Shown here: in pieces, positions 1 to 10,395 of the stretch
Layout of the letters: every line of letters begins with the position of its first letter
Numbering within the stretch: position 1 is the stretch's first letter
Assembly (NCBI RefSeq): GCF_000003815.2
Contig: NC_049995.1
Span: 4,769,213 to 4,833,212 of the forward strand
DNA length: 64,000 nucleotides
Direction: 5' to 3'
DNA from: Branchiostoma floridae
Taxonomy: Eukaryota; Chordata; Leptocardii; Amphioxiformes; Branchiostomatidae
Program-made: the position numbers and the translations under genes
Notes under the pieces: model-generated
The model's database searches: none
Told to the model about the DNA's origin: nothing
The model's input: only the letters and a program-made list of their open reading frames with translations

Positions 1-93
1 TCTCTAGGGCATTGGCGAAAGTGTTTTTTTGGGGGGGGGGGGTTATCCGGGAATACGACGGGGGAGAAAATATGCCGGGAAAGGAAAAATGCC

Positions 94-193
94 NNNNNNN
101 NNNNNNNNNNNNNNNNNNNNNNNNNNNNNNNNNNNNNNNNNNNNNNNNNNNNNNNNNNNNNNNNNNNNNNNNNNNNNNNNNNNNNNNNNNNNN
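94..193. other. Assembly gap (100 N)
   Basis: One hundred N, the usual placeholder for a gap of unknown size. The sequence resumes exactly at the outer end of a large palindrome, so the palindrome may have caused the assembly break. Confidence 0.99.
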
Positions 194-852
194 CAGACAC
201 TTGTGACAGTCGTATTGAGGTCACCTGAGTGGCGCCCAATGGCAGCTCGCTCCAGATCCTTGCGATTCAGCCCCGCCTATTGTAAGCTCCTCGCAATTCA
301 GCCCATGGCTGCAAAGAGTGAGTAGTCGGCCCACCCAATAACAAGAACAACAACCATAACAAACAAGTAGTACACATTACTTTGATTGTAATATCTAAGT
401 TGATTATATGGTCTTGTGTAATATTAGATCTGTTATTGGAAGTGTGAAGCTATATGTAATACCTATCAAAATGGTAGTCTCCTCCGGGAGAGGAGTATAT
501 ACCGGGGGTCTTGTACCGGCCCTAGCACGGTACAAGCCCCCCGGTATATACTCCTCTCCCGGAGGAGACTACCATTTTGATAGGTATTACATATAGCTTC
601 ACACTTCCAATAACAGATCTAATATTACACAAGACCATATAATCAACTTAGATATTACAATCAAAGTAATGTGTACTACTTGTTTGTTATGGTTGTTGTT
701 CTTGTTATTGGGTGGGCCGACTACTCACTCTTTGCAGCCATGGGCTGAATTGCGAGGAGCTTACAATAGGCGGGGCTGAATCGCAAGGGTCTGGAGCGAG
801 CTGCCATTGGGCGCCACTCAGGTGACCTCAATACGACTGTCACAAGTGTCTG
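194..852. repeat. Near-perfect 325-bp inverted repeat (palindrome)
   Basis: The left arm 194-518 and right arm 528-852 are almost exact reverse complements around a 9-base spacer (519-527). I noticed only a couple of mismatches (for example near 255 and 510). The left arm starts on the first base after the N gap. The core beside the spacer reads CCGGGAGAGGAGTATATACC and resembles the CCGGGAGGGACGTAAACCGG core of the SINE near 55.49 kb, so SINE sequence seems to be included. It is either a young foldback or hairpin duplication, or an assembly artefact in which one strand was joined to its complement at the gap. Confidence 0.9.
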
Positions 853-896
853 GAGTGAGCTGCCATTCGGCGCCACTCAGGTGACCCCAATACGAC
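792..896. repeat. Short direct duplication at the palindrome edge
   Basis: The segment 792-837 (TGGAGCGAGCTGCCATTGGG and onwards) is repeated with a few changes at 851-896. The second copy lies just outside the palindrome, so the duplication and the palindrome boundary share one breakpoint region. Confidence 0.75.
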
Positions 897-904
897 AATG
901 ATTG

Positions 905-1190
905 CCCCAGGTGCGGCCAAGGTACTGTAGGTTTTTGAACCACTCACACCGCACCATCGCACGTGTGGCGGGTTCTTTAACGTGCCTGTGGTATGGCTTT
1001 CCCCAGACACGGGACCTCCATTTTACGTCGTATCCGAGGAACGGCCCTAGCCAAAGCTAGGTACTCATTTTCACCCGAGTTAAGTGAGGAAAGTCGTGTA
1101 AAGTGCCTTCTATCGCCTGGGTACCATCCGATGATTACCGGAGTAACAAGCGTGCAGCGAGCGTAACAAGCCCTTGCAATCGGGTGGTAC
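905..1190 (-). repeat. SINE with conserved central domain, reverse orientation
   Basis: Read on the minus strand, the stretch around 965-1045 carries a deeply conserved SINE core: a GGAGGTCCCGTGTC-like block followed by CACGTTAAAGAACC. The same core recurs at 6356-6440 (minus), 26240-26300 (minus) and 24690-24720 (plus). The companion block TTTACACGACTTTCCTCAC lies near 1085-1100. The tRNA-like head is not clear in this copy. The domain resembles the conserved central domain described for many metazoan SINEs; the exact family name is not assigned. Confidence 0.6.
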
Positions 1191-1290
1191 CCAAGCTAGT
1201 GTTTTTGCTAATTTTGGGTCTGTTTTCACAGCTATATATTTATATATGCTTATCACGTATACCTAAGGTAACAGAAGGTGATTAATAGGC

Positions 1291-1765
1291 ACCTTTGCGT
1301 AATCAATGAACTGCAATCAAACAAAAAGTAATTAAACAAATTTGAGACTTCGTTTCAAACAAATTTGATATCGTACATGAGCCAGACATTTAAACAAACT
1401 TCAGCAAATTACGTCCATAATTTTGACAGCCTATCAATCATACCTGTAAACTTTATGTAATAAAATGTTGTATATTCCAAACTATGTCATAATCTGTTTT
1501 TCCCGCACATTAAGTGACGAAACGCCGAAAGATAATCCGTTTAACCAGTAGCTCAATACCCAACTGTTTTTGATCAGACGAGGAATGAACACATTGAACA
1601 GTCAGACGATATTCCCTGGGGAATTGTAATGTGCATCAGGCCATTACTGTAATGATTTTAATCATCTCTATTTCTATTCTCTCATATTTGATTACCAGCA
1701 ATTAGTGGATATGTATAACAGGTCCATTTCATCTGGACTGATACAATTATGTTTATGTTATTACC
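1291..1765. other. No gene or clear element seen
   Basis: AT-rich sequence with no coding exon, tRNA or recognisable terminal repeat on either strand. Confidence 0.5.
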
Positions 1766-2060
1766 TCCATGAAATGTCATGGAGGTTATATTTTACCCTG
1801 CGTCTGTCTGTCTGTCTGTCTGTCTGTCAACAAGATAACTCAAGAACGGCTGATCATGAGTGGATTGGTTTTATACTTGGTGTGTTGGTAGTGTGTGATG
1901 AAAGCTGGAAATGATTTTGGGCCCCCTAGCGGCCTCCCTTGGTACTGCAGTGCAACTTCTGGTTTTGCTATGTCGTGCTCCGTGTCAAGCTATGGTCACG
2001 AATTTTGAGTATTATATATATATATATTGTGCTCAGGAATAAGTTTGGGCCCCCTAGCGA
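1766..2060 (+). repeat. Dispersed repeat with (GTCT)n tract
   Basis: It opens with a short hairpin (ACCTCCATGAAATGTCATGG), then GGTTATATTTTACCCTGCGT and a (GTCT)n run at 1804-1828, then AACGGCTGATCATGAGTGGA and a block ending near GCCCCCTAGCGGCCTCCCTT. A diverged copy of the same order lies inverted at 44640-44880 in an intron of gene B, which shows this is a dispersed family. Confidence 0.65.
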
Positions 2061-2149
2061 CTAGTTAGTTGTACGGCGTTGCTGTCTATATGCAACAATG
2101 TATATGTACACTAGAAAGGCCGACATTTGCTTGGGAGCAAATACAGCAT

Positions 2150-3000
2150 ATTTCAGCCATCTCCCCCCTCATGTAACGATAGACTGTTCCAAAATCACCC
2201 ATGTGCAAAAATGGAACACTTCTGCTTAAAATGACTTCTAACTACTAATCACACTTATGAGCAAAAATGAATCTTACAAAACCCCCTTCAAGAATGGACT
2301 CTTCTAGTGCACCCCATGTAGAAAGGTATAATAGACGACTCCAAAAACACTTCCGCTAAGAAACAGAATTTTGAATCATCAGCCGTCCAAAACCATATTT
2401 GAAAAAAAACCTCTGTGCAAGAATCGACTCTGTCTGTTATACCCCTATGTAAAGTGGAGCGATCCAAAAATACATCAGCTAAAATAGGACATCGACATAA
2501 TCACCAAAGTCCACAAAATGAATTTAGAAAAATACTCCCTTCGTCGAAGAATGGAATCTCCCAGCACACCCTGTTTAAAATTGCACAATAGACAAGTCCA
2601 GAAATACTCACAGTACATGGCCTTTTGTATAATAAGCAACCCAGTCCAAAACTGAATTTTAAAAAAGTCCCCCGTGCATGAATGGACTATTCCAGATAAC
2701 ACCAGGCTTGCTGATTGGCTGCCAAATCCTCCTCATGTTCAGTCTTCAGGTGGGGGTCAACTTCCATTCAACAAATGGAATTCGGAATCATCACCCATGT
2801 CCAAAACTGATTTTTTTTAAAATCCCCCCTATGTGCAAAAATGGACTGTCCCAGTAGTAGTCTTATGTCAAGTGGTTCAGTGAAAAAACACTTCCGCTAA
2901 AAAAACAATGGCATTATCACCAAAGTCTAAAAGTAAATTTAAAAAAACACCCCCTGTCCAACAATGGACTCTTCCAGCAAAATGAGCTCGCTCATTGGCT
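2150..3000. repeat. Degenerate tandem repeat, about 130-150 bp period
   Basis: Recurring phrases such as AATGGACTCTTCCAG, CCAAAAACACTTCCGCTAA and ATCACCAAAGTCCA appear in the same order about six times with many substitutions. No ORF of interest is present. This is an old, decayed minisatellite-like array. Confidence 0.6.
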
Positions 3001-3039
3001 GGTCATTAATTGGATTTACCTTGTCCTCCAACCACCTGG

Positions 3040-3481
3040 ATGTCTATGGACTAGGTAGGTAGGTAGATAATTGGATCTACCTGACACACCTGTGGCCCTG
3101 ACACACCAGAATGACCTAGAGGTCGTTGACCTCGGCACTTCAACCTTACATATCCAAAACTCTCCCACAAAAACCTCCTTAAGGAGCCATTTTGAAGTGA
3201 TTTATACCAAATATTATACATGGATCCTTTGAATAAGTATCTAGGGCACCTCTGTCCCAAATTTCAGGTCATTTGGATGTAATACCATGGTACAGGGGGA
3301 CAAATTATACAGCTTTGGTCGAAAAGTTGCAATAAAACCTCAATAAAATCATTTAAGGAGCAGATATGAAAAAAATGAAAAAAAAACACATTTGGGTATT
3401 AGCCCACTCTACCCTTGTGCCAAATTCCAAGTCATTTGGTCAAGGAACGGCGGAGATGAATCGCTTTGAAAATTTGACAGG

Positions 3482-3528
<47 letters not shown>

Positions 3529-3535
3529 AACATTA
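3040..3535. repeat. Repeat with TAGG tract and (GAAA)n tail
   Basis: A TAGGTAGGTAGGTAG run lies near 3054-3067. Two related sentences follow (CAAATTTCAGGTCATTTGG near 3257, CAAATTCCAAGTCATTTGG near 3421), and the block ends in a (GAAA)n run at 3483-3529. The order (body, then simple tail) suits the 3' end of a retroelement. The 71-residue ORF through the GAAA run is only simple repeat. Confidence 0.5.
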
Positions 3536-4276
3536 CGAATACAATATATTTCACCATACCTATGGTATGGCTGAAATATAATAAATCATGAAGTATGGTA
3601 TACACAGCTGACGCAGTTGAAAATGAAACACATCTCAATTGTTTTCCTCCTATTTATGAGGCATAGACCAACTTTCCGAAACAACTAAAACAATCTCTAC
3701 ATGCATTCACTATCTAAAAGACTTCCAAATTAATCCGAAGGATGATAATATAGTTCCGAATCTCAACCAAAAATAAGGCACACAACTCAATTTTTGCACA
3801 ATTGTATAGTATGGAGCCTTTTATCAATATACAATAAATTTCGAATCATTATTATTATTACTCTGCTTTGCAGACGACACCCAGCAATATCCGTTGAGCG
3901 AGAATATAAAAAGAAAATTAAAAACAAACAAACAGAAAAACATGGACAAATGAGCCACGGTATATGTGCGGGTCGGCTTGCTTTTCTGAAAGCCGGATAC
4001 AGGCCCTTTTCTAGTCGAAATAGGAAGCCAATTCTCATTAAAAATTTTGACAATGTCTCCGTAGATTTATTAGCGTGAGGAATACGACCCACACAGCTCT
4101 AATCACAGTTCACCCTCGTCTTTCTTGCCAATTACTGATCTGCAAAAGGACCCCCCCCCCCCCCAAGTAATGACTGCACGGATTTTAAATCTGATGGATA
4201 ACAATGAAAAGCTTTATAACTTTGCTACGAAATTTAAGCCACGCAACATATTTCTGTGTGAAACCAAAAACTTATG
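3536..4276. other. No gene recognised
   Basis: Contains a homopolymer C run near 4150-4164 just before the next gap. Overlapping ORFs on both strands at 3787-4092 show no family motif or consistent splice sites, so no exon is claimed. Confidence 0.5.
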
Positions 4277-4575
4277 NNNNNNNNNNNNNNNNNNNNNNNN
4301 NNNNNNNNNNNNNNNNNNNNNNNNNNNNNNNNNNNNNNNNNNNNNNNNNNNNNNNNNNNNNNNNNNNNNNNNNNNNNNNNNNNNNNNNNNNNNNNNNNNN
4401 NNNNNNNNNNNNNNNNNNNNNNNNNNNNNNNNNNNNNNNNNNNNNNNNNNNNNNNNNNNNNNNNNNNNNNNNNNNNNNNNNNNNNNNNNNNNNNNNNNNN
4501 NNNNNNNNNNNNNNNNNNNNNNNNNNNNNNNNNNNNNNNNNNNNNNNNNNNNNNNNNNNNNNNNNNNNNNNNNNN
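4277..4575. other. Assembly gap (299 N)
   Basis: Run of N. It may hide downstream exons of the minus-strand GPCR whose first exon is at 5048-5255. Confidence 0.99.
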
Positions 4576-4639
4576 CAGCATGAAATAGTTATATTTACCA
4601 GGGCTTCTAAAACGTATACAGTACAAACTTGGTCTAAAA

Positions 4640-4985
4640 CGGAGGCAATCAGCGTTGTTTACATGCTTTTAAAATGCCTATAAACATTGGATATTCTACC
4701 AAACAGAATCCTGCAAAATGCATCATTATTTTGAGTATTGCCCATTCACAATTAGGTCCAGGTTCAGGTCCGGACCTGGACCTGATCTTCCGGACCTGGA
4801 CCATACCTGGACCTGGATTTTCGGTACCGGTACCCAAACCTATCCAAGACAGTTCGCTACGCAAGGCACACACACACTGGTTGAAATCCAGAACTGGACC
4901 TGATCTTCTGGACCTGGACCGGACCTGGACCTGAATTATCTGTACCGATACCCAACCTATCCAAGACAGTTCGCTACGCAAGGCA
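4640..4985. mobile_element. hAT-type MITE remnants (two partial copies)
   Basis: The palindrome-rich CAGGTCCGGACCTGGACCTG block and the GGTACCGGTACCCA end block occur at 4755-4860 and again, after a short CA tract, at 4897-4985. The two copies share the flanking phrase CCTATCCAAGACAGTTCGCT. The same blocks form the right half of the complete hAT-type MITE at 13508-13940, which identifies the family. No intact target duplication is visible here. Confidence 0.65.
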
Positions 4986-5047
4986 AGCACACGTACGCAC
5001 ACGCACACACGTTCCCAACAAGGCATCCACACCGCAACACTACTCAC

Positions 5048-5255
5048 CTACTACGTTATACGGATCCACAATAATCGTCACGAACAAGTCCGCTATGGCC
5101 AGGTTGATAATGAAGGTGTTGGTCGTGGTCCAGAGGTCCTTGGTAAGAGAGATGACGAGTATGATTGACAAGTTGCCGACAGTTCCCAACAAAATGAGAA
5201 TAACCACGAGTATGATCATGAGCACTCGCGGTAACTCCGTTTCTACCACCGCCAT
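5048..5255 (-). CDS. First coding exon of a rhodopsin-class GPCR (partial)
   Basis: Sixty-nine codons start at an ATG (5255-5253) and end at a good splice donor (GTAG then GTGAGTAG; exon end 5048, one base of a split codon left over). The peptide has TM1 with GTVGN (the conserved TM1 Asn) and TM2 with NLAIADL (the conserved TM2 Asp), preceded by a very short extracellular N-terminus. This is diagnostic of a class A, rhodopsin-like receptor of the amine/melatonin/moody-like type; the ligand is unknown. No later membrane segments are visible toward coordinate 1, so the rest lies in the 299-N gap, left of the window, or is missing. The MITE remnants at 4640-4985 sit in what would be intron 1. 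Confidence 0.75.
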
Positions 5256-5447
5256 GTCAAAATTACCCGATGATATATACCTTCATAATAAACATAACAT
5301 TTCTATGTGGATAATCAGGTAGAAAAAATGAATGGTCATGATACTAGCTAGTAGTAAATCATTTTGCGCCCGCGACAGTTTTGCTTGACAGCCGAGTGGG
5401 GATGTGTAGGCGGACTGTGGATAATGAATTCCCCTGGGAACGCGGGT

Positions 5448-5765
5448 GGTCACATGGATGAACTTATAAGTGTTTCAAAGCTGGGAATATGATTTCCGTC
5501 TTTACGCAAGCGCAGTGGATTAAGTCCCATATCCCGGACAGAATTAGGGTCTTAAAGAAGGACAATTTTTCATGTTGTTTGGTTCTAGAGAGCTTGTCAC
5601 TTTATTTTTCATGGTCACATGGATAAACTTATAAGTGTTTCAAAGCTTGGAATATGATTTCCGTTTTCAAACGCAAGTTCGGTAGATTTTGCTCCCACAT
5701 ACTGGATAGAATTATAGTCTTAAAGAAGGAGAACATTTTCATGTTGTTTGTTTCTAGAGAATGTT
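5448..5765. repeat. Tandem duplication, about 165-bp unit
   Basis: GGTCACATGGATGAACTTAT through TTCTAGAGAGCTTG (5448-5595) is repeated, diverged, at 5613-5765. Both units keep the phrase CTTATAAGTGTTTCAAAGCT. It lies just upstream of the GPCR exon on its strand; no coding content is seen. Confidence 0.75.
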
Positions 5766-5923
5766 GGTGACTGTGTTGTTTTTTTAACTATGTCAGTAAA
5801 CATATGATTTTTGTTACGTCTTGGTTATTGGGTAAATGATCATATATTTATTGGATATTGATTTCTGAGGCCTATTGATATTGTTGGGAGATATGGGCAT
5901 TATTTGGTTCATATCGTGAGAAA

Positions 5924-6135
5924 TACTGTAAATGCATTTAAGTTCGCGGGATTTAATTTCGCGGTAGCGGGGAAAATGACTTCTCGCGGTGGATTTAAGT
6001 TGGCGGTAACACCGTAGACTGCAGTCTAATACCATTATAGAAAAAATGTTCGCGGTGGATTTAAGTTCGCGGTGAAGTGGTCACCGCGAAAACCGCGAAC
6101 ATTAATCCACCGCGAACATCTCTGCATTTACAGTA
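5924..6135. mobile_element. MITE, TACTGTAAATGCA terminal repeats
   Basis: The 212-bp element starts TACTGTAAATGCA and ends with its complement TGCATTTACAGTA. The interior is rich in TTCGCGGTGGATTTAAGTT-type repeats in both orientations, so it can fold back. A second copy in the opposite orientation lies at 21073-21283. Both copies begin and end in TA, which would fit a TA target. The superfamily is not proven. Confidence 0.8.
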
Positions 6136-6355
6136 AATCCAAGGTGAGCGTAGGGTGTTTCGGGCGCAGGTGTAAAACGTAGATGAAGGTGAAAAGCGCA
6201 CGCACATGCATTGTATTTAATAATCGTACAGGCAGGCGTAAGACTACAATCATTGACATTACCTGGTGTAAAACGTACAAGAAGGGAAAACGTTTTGTAA
6301 TTTGTATTGCTAGGTTCATATATATGGACTCAGAAGAACCCCTACACTTTTCGAT

Positions 6356-6612
6356 AAGTGGGTGGGATCTTTAACGTGCTCGAGGTGTGGCTCTCCTCAA
6401 ACACGGGACCTCCATTTAACGTCCTATCCCAGGGACAGTCCTAACCAAAACCAGATACTCATTTACACCTGTATAAAGGTTAAAAAAAAGTCGTGTCAAG
6501 TGTCTTTCAAGGGCACAACATCGGGACGAATCAGCGGTTTCGAACCCGTTACCTCTGGGGTCTGGGTCAAACACCTTGACGATTGCGCCACTTGCATATA
6601 TACTTGTAAATT
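6356..6612 (-). repeat. SINE with conserved core and tRNA-like head, reverse
   Basis: On the minus strand the order is a tRNA-like promoter region (about 6605-6535, with a B-box-like GGTAACGGGTTCGAAACC), then the TTGAAAGACACTTGACACGA block, then the conserved core (GGAGGTCCCGTGTTTGAGGA at about 6413-6394) and CACGTTAAAGATCC. It is the most complete copy of this SINE family in the window. Confidence 0.65.
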
Positions 6613-8150
6613 AAACCTTCTGCTATATATGAGATCGGAGTCTCTTTATTATGGATTGTTCACGATATAATGACAAACGCACAGAGCTGTTCACATTTCT
6701 TTCCGCTTACTTTAAAGAATTTGCTTTCTCTGTTCGATAGATAAATTCAACTACATTCTGGGAGGCGATAACCCTTACTGTGTACAGGTAGGCAAATACG
6801 ATATCCACGAATGTTTATACCGTAGAATCAATAGTGTAAATGACATGCTAGACCCTATATGCTGACTTATTCATACCTGTAGATATCCATATATGTCTGT
6901 TTAGTTGTACTGTAAGTAGTCGCTATAGACCTTACAAAACTCGCTATACTTTTGTCGTCTCAATAAAGATTTCATATACATGTATCATTATCTCAGTGGA
7001 CGCAGGTGCGAAATTCGCGAGAAACAAGCCGAACAACGTGTTTGCCTCCTAGTAGTGCTTCTTTAAAGCATTATTAACCTTCTCTTCTAATTGAAGCCCG
7101 AAGATATGAAGCATGATCTGGTCGAAAAACTGCTTTGATTCATTAATGATACTGATATATGATATAAAAATGACGTCATTTGCCCACCAGATGCAAGAAA
7201 CTACTTTGAATATTTCTTTGATGGCATTATCATTTTTGCCGGATTTTGGTTTCAATGCTAAGAGCGCTTATTAGGATATTAAAAAAATAACGTCATTTGC
7301 CCACTAGGTACAAAAACATACTTTGAATATTTCTTTGATAAATATGGTATTAGGGTTTCAAAGGATGATATTATCCACTGTAAACAGATTTCATAGACTG
7401 CTTGTTCATTGATGGTCTAGTTTTTTCAAATCATGTTATCTTAGCTATATGCCGGGCTGAATTTCTTAGAATTCCAATAAAGTTCTTTCTTTTGAATTTA
7501 ATCCGATTTCTGAAAGAGTAATTACTATGGTCACAGATGTTGGACTGTGTTTTTGAAGTATCCGCGCAGTGTTTCAAGAGAATTATCACAATTATTTGAG
7601 ATCTAAAGCTAACTTCACTTCTAAAGCATTTTCATTTTTAAGATTTGTGTCCATCGAAGCATTAATTTCTATAGCTACTAGTCTTTGCCAGACTGACTAC
7701 ACTGGCTGTTATAGCATCTGTTTTAGATGACAGGTATCGCTAGTTGATGACCTTTATTTCACTTTTTGATCATTTTGCTATTGTATACTATACCGTATTA
7801 TCATCGTCATTATATTTCCATGTATATTCTTCTTAGTAAAAAATCCTTAGTGTTTAGTTGGCCACCATCGTCTTGCTGATGTTTCTGCCACACTTAACAG
7901 AGGTGCTGGTACAGAAGGTTGTCTGTCGTAGCTTGAGGTATAACGGTCCGTTTTGGGGGTCTAGTGTCAGTGTAAGTTTAAATTTGCCACCTTATTCCTG
8001 AAGGATTCCAGGGATGGGGCAGTCACCATCTCTGCAGGAAGCAGGTTCCATATTTGCAATTAGTCTTCGGGCATGAATTTGCAATATATTAAAGATTCAT
8101 TCGTTATAGGGAGAATATCACGGAGAATTTGTCCCTATTTGGCCAAATTC
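6613..8150. other. Intergenic, no gene seen
   Basis: AT-rich. The only structure noticed is a short direct repeat: TTTGCCCACCAGATGCAAGA with ACTTTGAATATTTCTTTGAT near 7178-7222 recurs, diverged, near 7286-7340. No exon or RNA gene is supported. Confidence 0.5.
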
Positions 8151-8154
8151 TTTT

Positions 8155-8485
8155 CTCACACCTGCGTATATATTTAAATCCGTATGAGGCGCGCATGGGA
8201 GTATTTACCTCCACCAGGTTCCACAGGTCGTTGATATTACAATAATATAATATAAATATAATAGAAATTGGACAAACGTAAACAGGTAACATGTCAGACG
8301 AGTTAGCTGGGTCGCTAACCATGCTTTTCGGTCAGCTAACTCATCTGGCATGTTATGTATCTATGTTTGTCCAATTTGTACTATTTTTCCCGCGGCCTGT
8401 GGAGCCTGCTGGTAGAGACCAAAAGCGCCATACGCACCTCAAACGGACTTGAATATATATATATACGCATGTGTGACCCCACCTT
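8155..8485. repeat. Diverged palindromic element
   Basis: Two arms of roughly 160 bp face each other around about 8320. The inner arms are ATTGGACAAACGTAAACAGG (from about 8267) and its complement ending near 8377. The outer arms pair CTGCGTATATATTTAAATCC (8162) with a complementary stretch near 8450-8470. Arms are clearly diverged, so this is an old foldback or MITE. Confidence 0.65.
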
Positions 8486-8562
8486 TAGCATGGACTTGAT
8501 CTCCTGGCCAATTTTTCTCATTTATTTTGCCGGCTCCTTGTGCGGGCTAGATTTCTACTAGT

Positions 8563-9152
8563 CTCCAAGCAGACCCTACGGTGCCTTAGAGATAGTATCA
8601 AAGCTCGCAAAGGAGTATAGCAGACCCTACGGTACCTTAGACTTTTAGAGATAGTGTCTGTATCTTTATCTTTATAGCCGGTATAACCGACGTTCGGCAT
8701 AACACACCAACTTCGCAGGCCCGCGGCGCGGCAGCAGCTGGTTATATCACACCGAACAACCCGTCACACCTAACTTTTGCACATCTATCTGTAAGCGTTC
8801 TTTAAAACTACCCAGAGAAGATGCCCCTACTGTACTTGGTGATACCAAATTCCACTATACGATAGTTCTGGGAAAATACGAATTTTTAAACACATCAATC
8901 CTAGGTTGGTAACTCTCTGGTATTTGAATTCATAACTGTTTCTTGTTCTTTTTTTTTGAGCTGGTATTAGATACTTGGTAACACTAGAATCCCTGTCCTT
9001 TAGATAGTATCAAAGCTGGCAAAGGAGTAGAGCGGGCACCCGTTGGACTCCCTTTGGCTTAAGCTATACTCCTTTGCCAGCTTTGATACTATCTCTAACT
9101 CTAACCAAGGATCTTTTATATTACAGGCACCGTAGGGTTTGCTTGGAGACTA
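8563..9152. mobile_element. Composite inverted-repeat element (CTCCAAGCAGA family)
   Basis: It starts TCTCCAAGCAGACCCTACGG and ends with the complement (CCGTAGGGTTTGCTTGGAGA). Inner arms GATAGTATCAAAGCTGGCAA (9003) and its complement near 9078-9097 form a hairpin, and partial copies of the same words recur at 8590-8645. The same terminal words bound part of the palindromic composite at 50.28-50.72 kb. A LINE 3' fragment lies inside. No transposase is visible. Confidence 0.6.
8650..8985 (-). mobile_element. LINE 3'-end fragment, reverse orientation
   Basis: This is the reverse complement, with substitutions, of 15315-15632. On the coding strand the conserved end of a non-LTR reverse transcriptase can still be read as a FPRTI-x-WN-like phrase, followed by a 3' UTR and a short tail. 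The two copies diverge by many substitutions and both are dead fragments. Confidence 0.65.
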
Positions 9153-9621
9153 GATTTCTATCACTCTTCAACCAATCTACAGAGACTATTTTTGAGACGG
9201 GGGATATGAGATGCTCTGGACCTAGTGTGAAGTCATCTACGTCGCTCGTCACTTTCAGGGCGCCGGCTTTCCGGCTGCAAGAGGTGCCAGATTACGGTTT
9301 GACGCAGTGTATCCCCCTTGAGCCAAGCAATATAGCGCGGTAAAGGGTCAAAATAACCTGCCAGCATACATCATGAGCAATGCTGTATATACCGTAGACG
9401 TGCCGTGGACGAAAATGTGTCGGTTATAGTTCTGAACAAGCCAGATGGGAGCCAATATATGATCATAAATATACGACTAGTGCCACACGCTTCCCTGCAG
9501 GATTTGCGTTACGCATCTGTGGTGTGTGTTTCTTCTACTGTAAATTGCCTTTCTTTGCACTTGAGACGGCCCCAGATCGTTGTAGATCTGCCTGAAAGTA
9601 GCCATCGTCATTTTAAACCCT

Positions 9622-9882
9622 TAAGGTGGTATCTCACTGCACTTGGTGCACCGGTGCGGCACTGTGGGGTTCGAAAGATGTAACTCAACGAATTCCAGAA
9701 ATAAAGAACGAATTTGTTTTTACGTTTTGTGTATTTTTTTGCCCTCTTAGTCAGACTTTTACGTATTACGCAATATCTAATATTATATAAAAATCGGCGA
9801 AAATAACACAACAGTGCCGCAGTGAACGAACCCTGCAGTGCCACAACGGTGCCCCAAGTGCAATGAGAGAACACCTTTGCGT
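9622..9882. mobile_element. MITE with about 40-bp imperfect terminal inverted repeats
   Basis: The left end AAGGTGGTATCTCACTGCAC (9622) with TTGGTGCACCGGTGCGGCAC pairs with the right end (GTGCCGCAGTG...GTGCCCCAAGTGCAATGAGA, ending near 9882). The interior of about 180 bp is AT-rich. No clear target duplication was found. ORFs across it are by-products of the inverted arms. Confidence 0.65.
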
Positions 9883-9949
9883 ACAATACTGCCAAAAATG
9901 ATTTTTCTTATTTTGCTTACCCCATGGACAATTCTCATATGAAGAAAAA

Positions 9950-10395
9950 TATTCTTGCAAAAAGAAAATGTAGAATAAAACTCAAGCAAAACAAGAAACT
10001 GCAAAAAAAATTCTGAAAAGTCAAGCAAAATCTTCTCCTTTTTGTCTTATTATGCAAGAAAAAAAAATCTAGAAATTCTTGCTTTGTTTTAGAACTAGAT
10101 TAAACTTTCAAGAAATACAAGAGTTTTTTCTTCCCTTTCTCCGAATATGACAGGACTTAATTCCTAGAAGAAAAATTTTCTGTGAGGAAGCAAATCAAGA
10201 TAAACAAGAAAAAGCATTTTTGGCATTGTAAGAAAACGAATTTCAAATCGTCTTAAAAACTTAATAAGCAAAAATTTGCAAAATAAGCAAACATTTTTCT
10301 AAGATTTCTTAGGGACAAAATAATTTTCTTCCTGGAAGATAAGTTTTCTGTGAGGAAGCAAAACAAGATAAACAAGAAAAAACATTTTGGCAGTG
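9950..10395. repeat. A-rich duplicated repeat
   Basis: TTTTCTGTGAGGAAGCAAAT with CAAGATAAACAAGAAAAAGC (about 10177-10220) recurs at 10348-10390. The surrounding sequence is built from CAAGAAA and GCAAAA words. No coding content. Confidence 0.6.

Noticed and set aside
3366-3638. Lys/Glu-rich and Phe/Leu-rich ORFs on both strands
   Set aside because: They translate the (GAAA)n tract.
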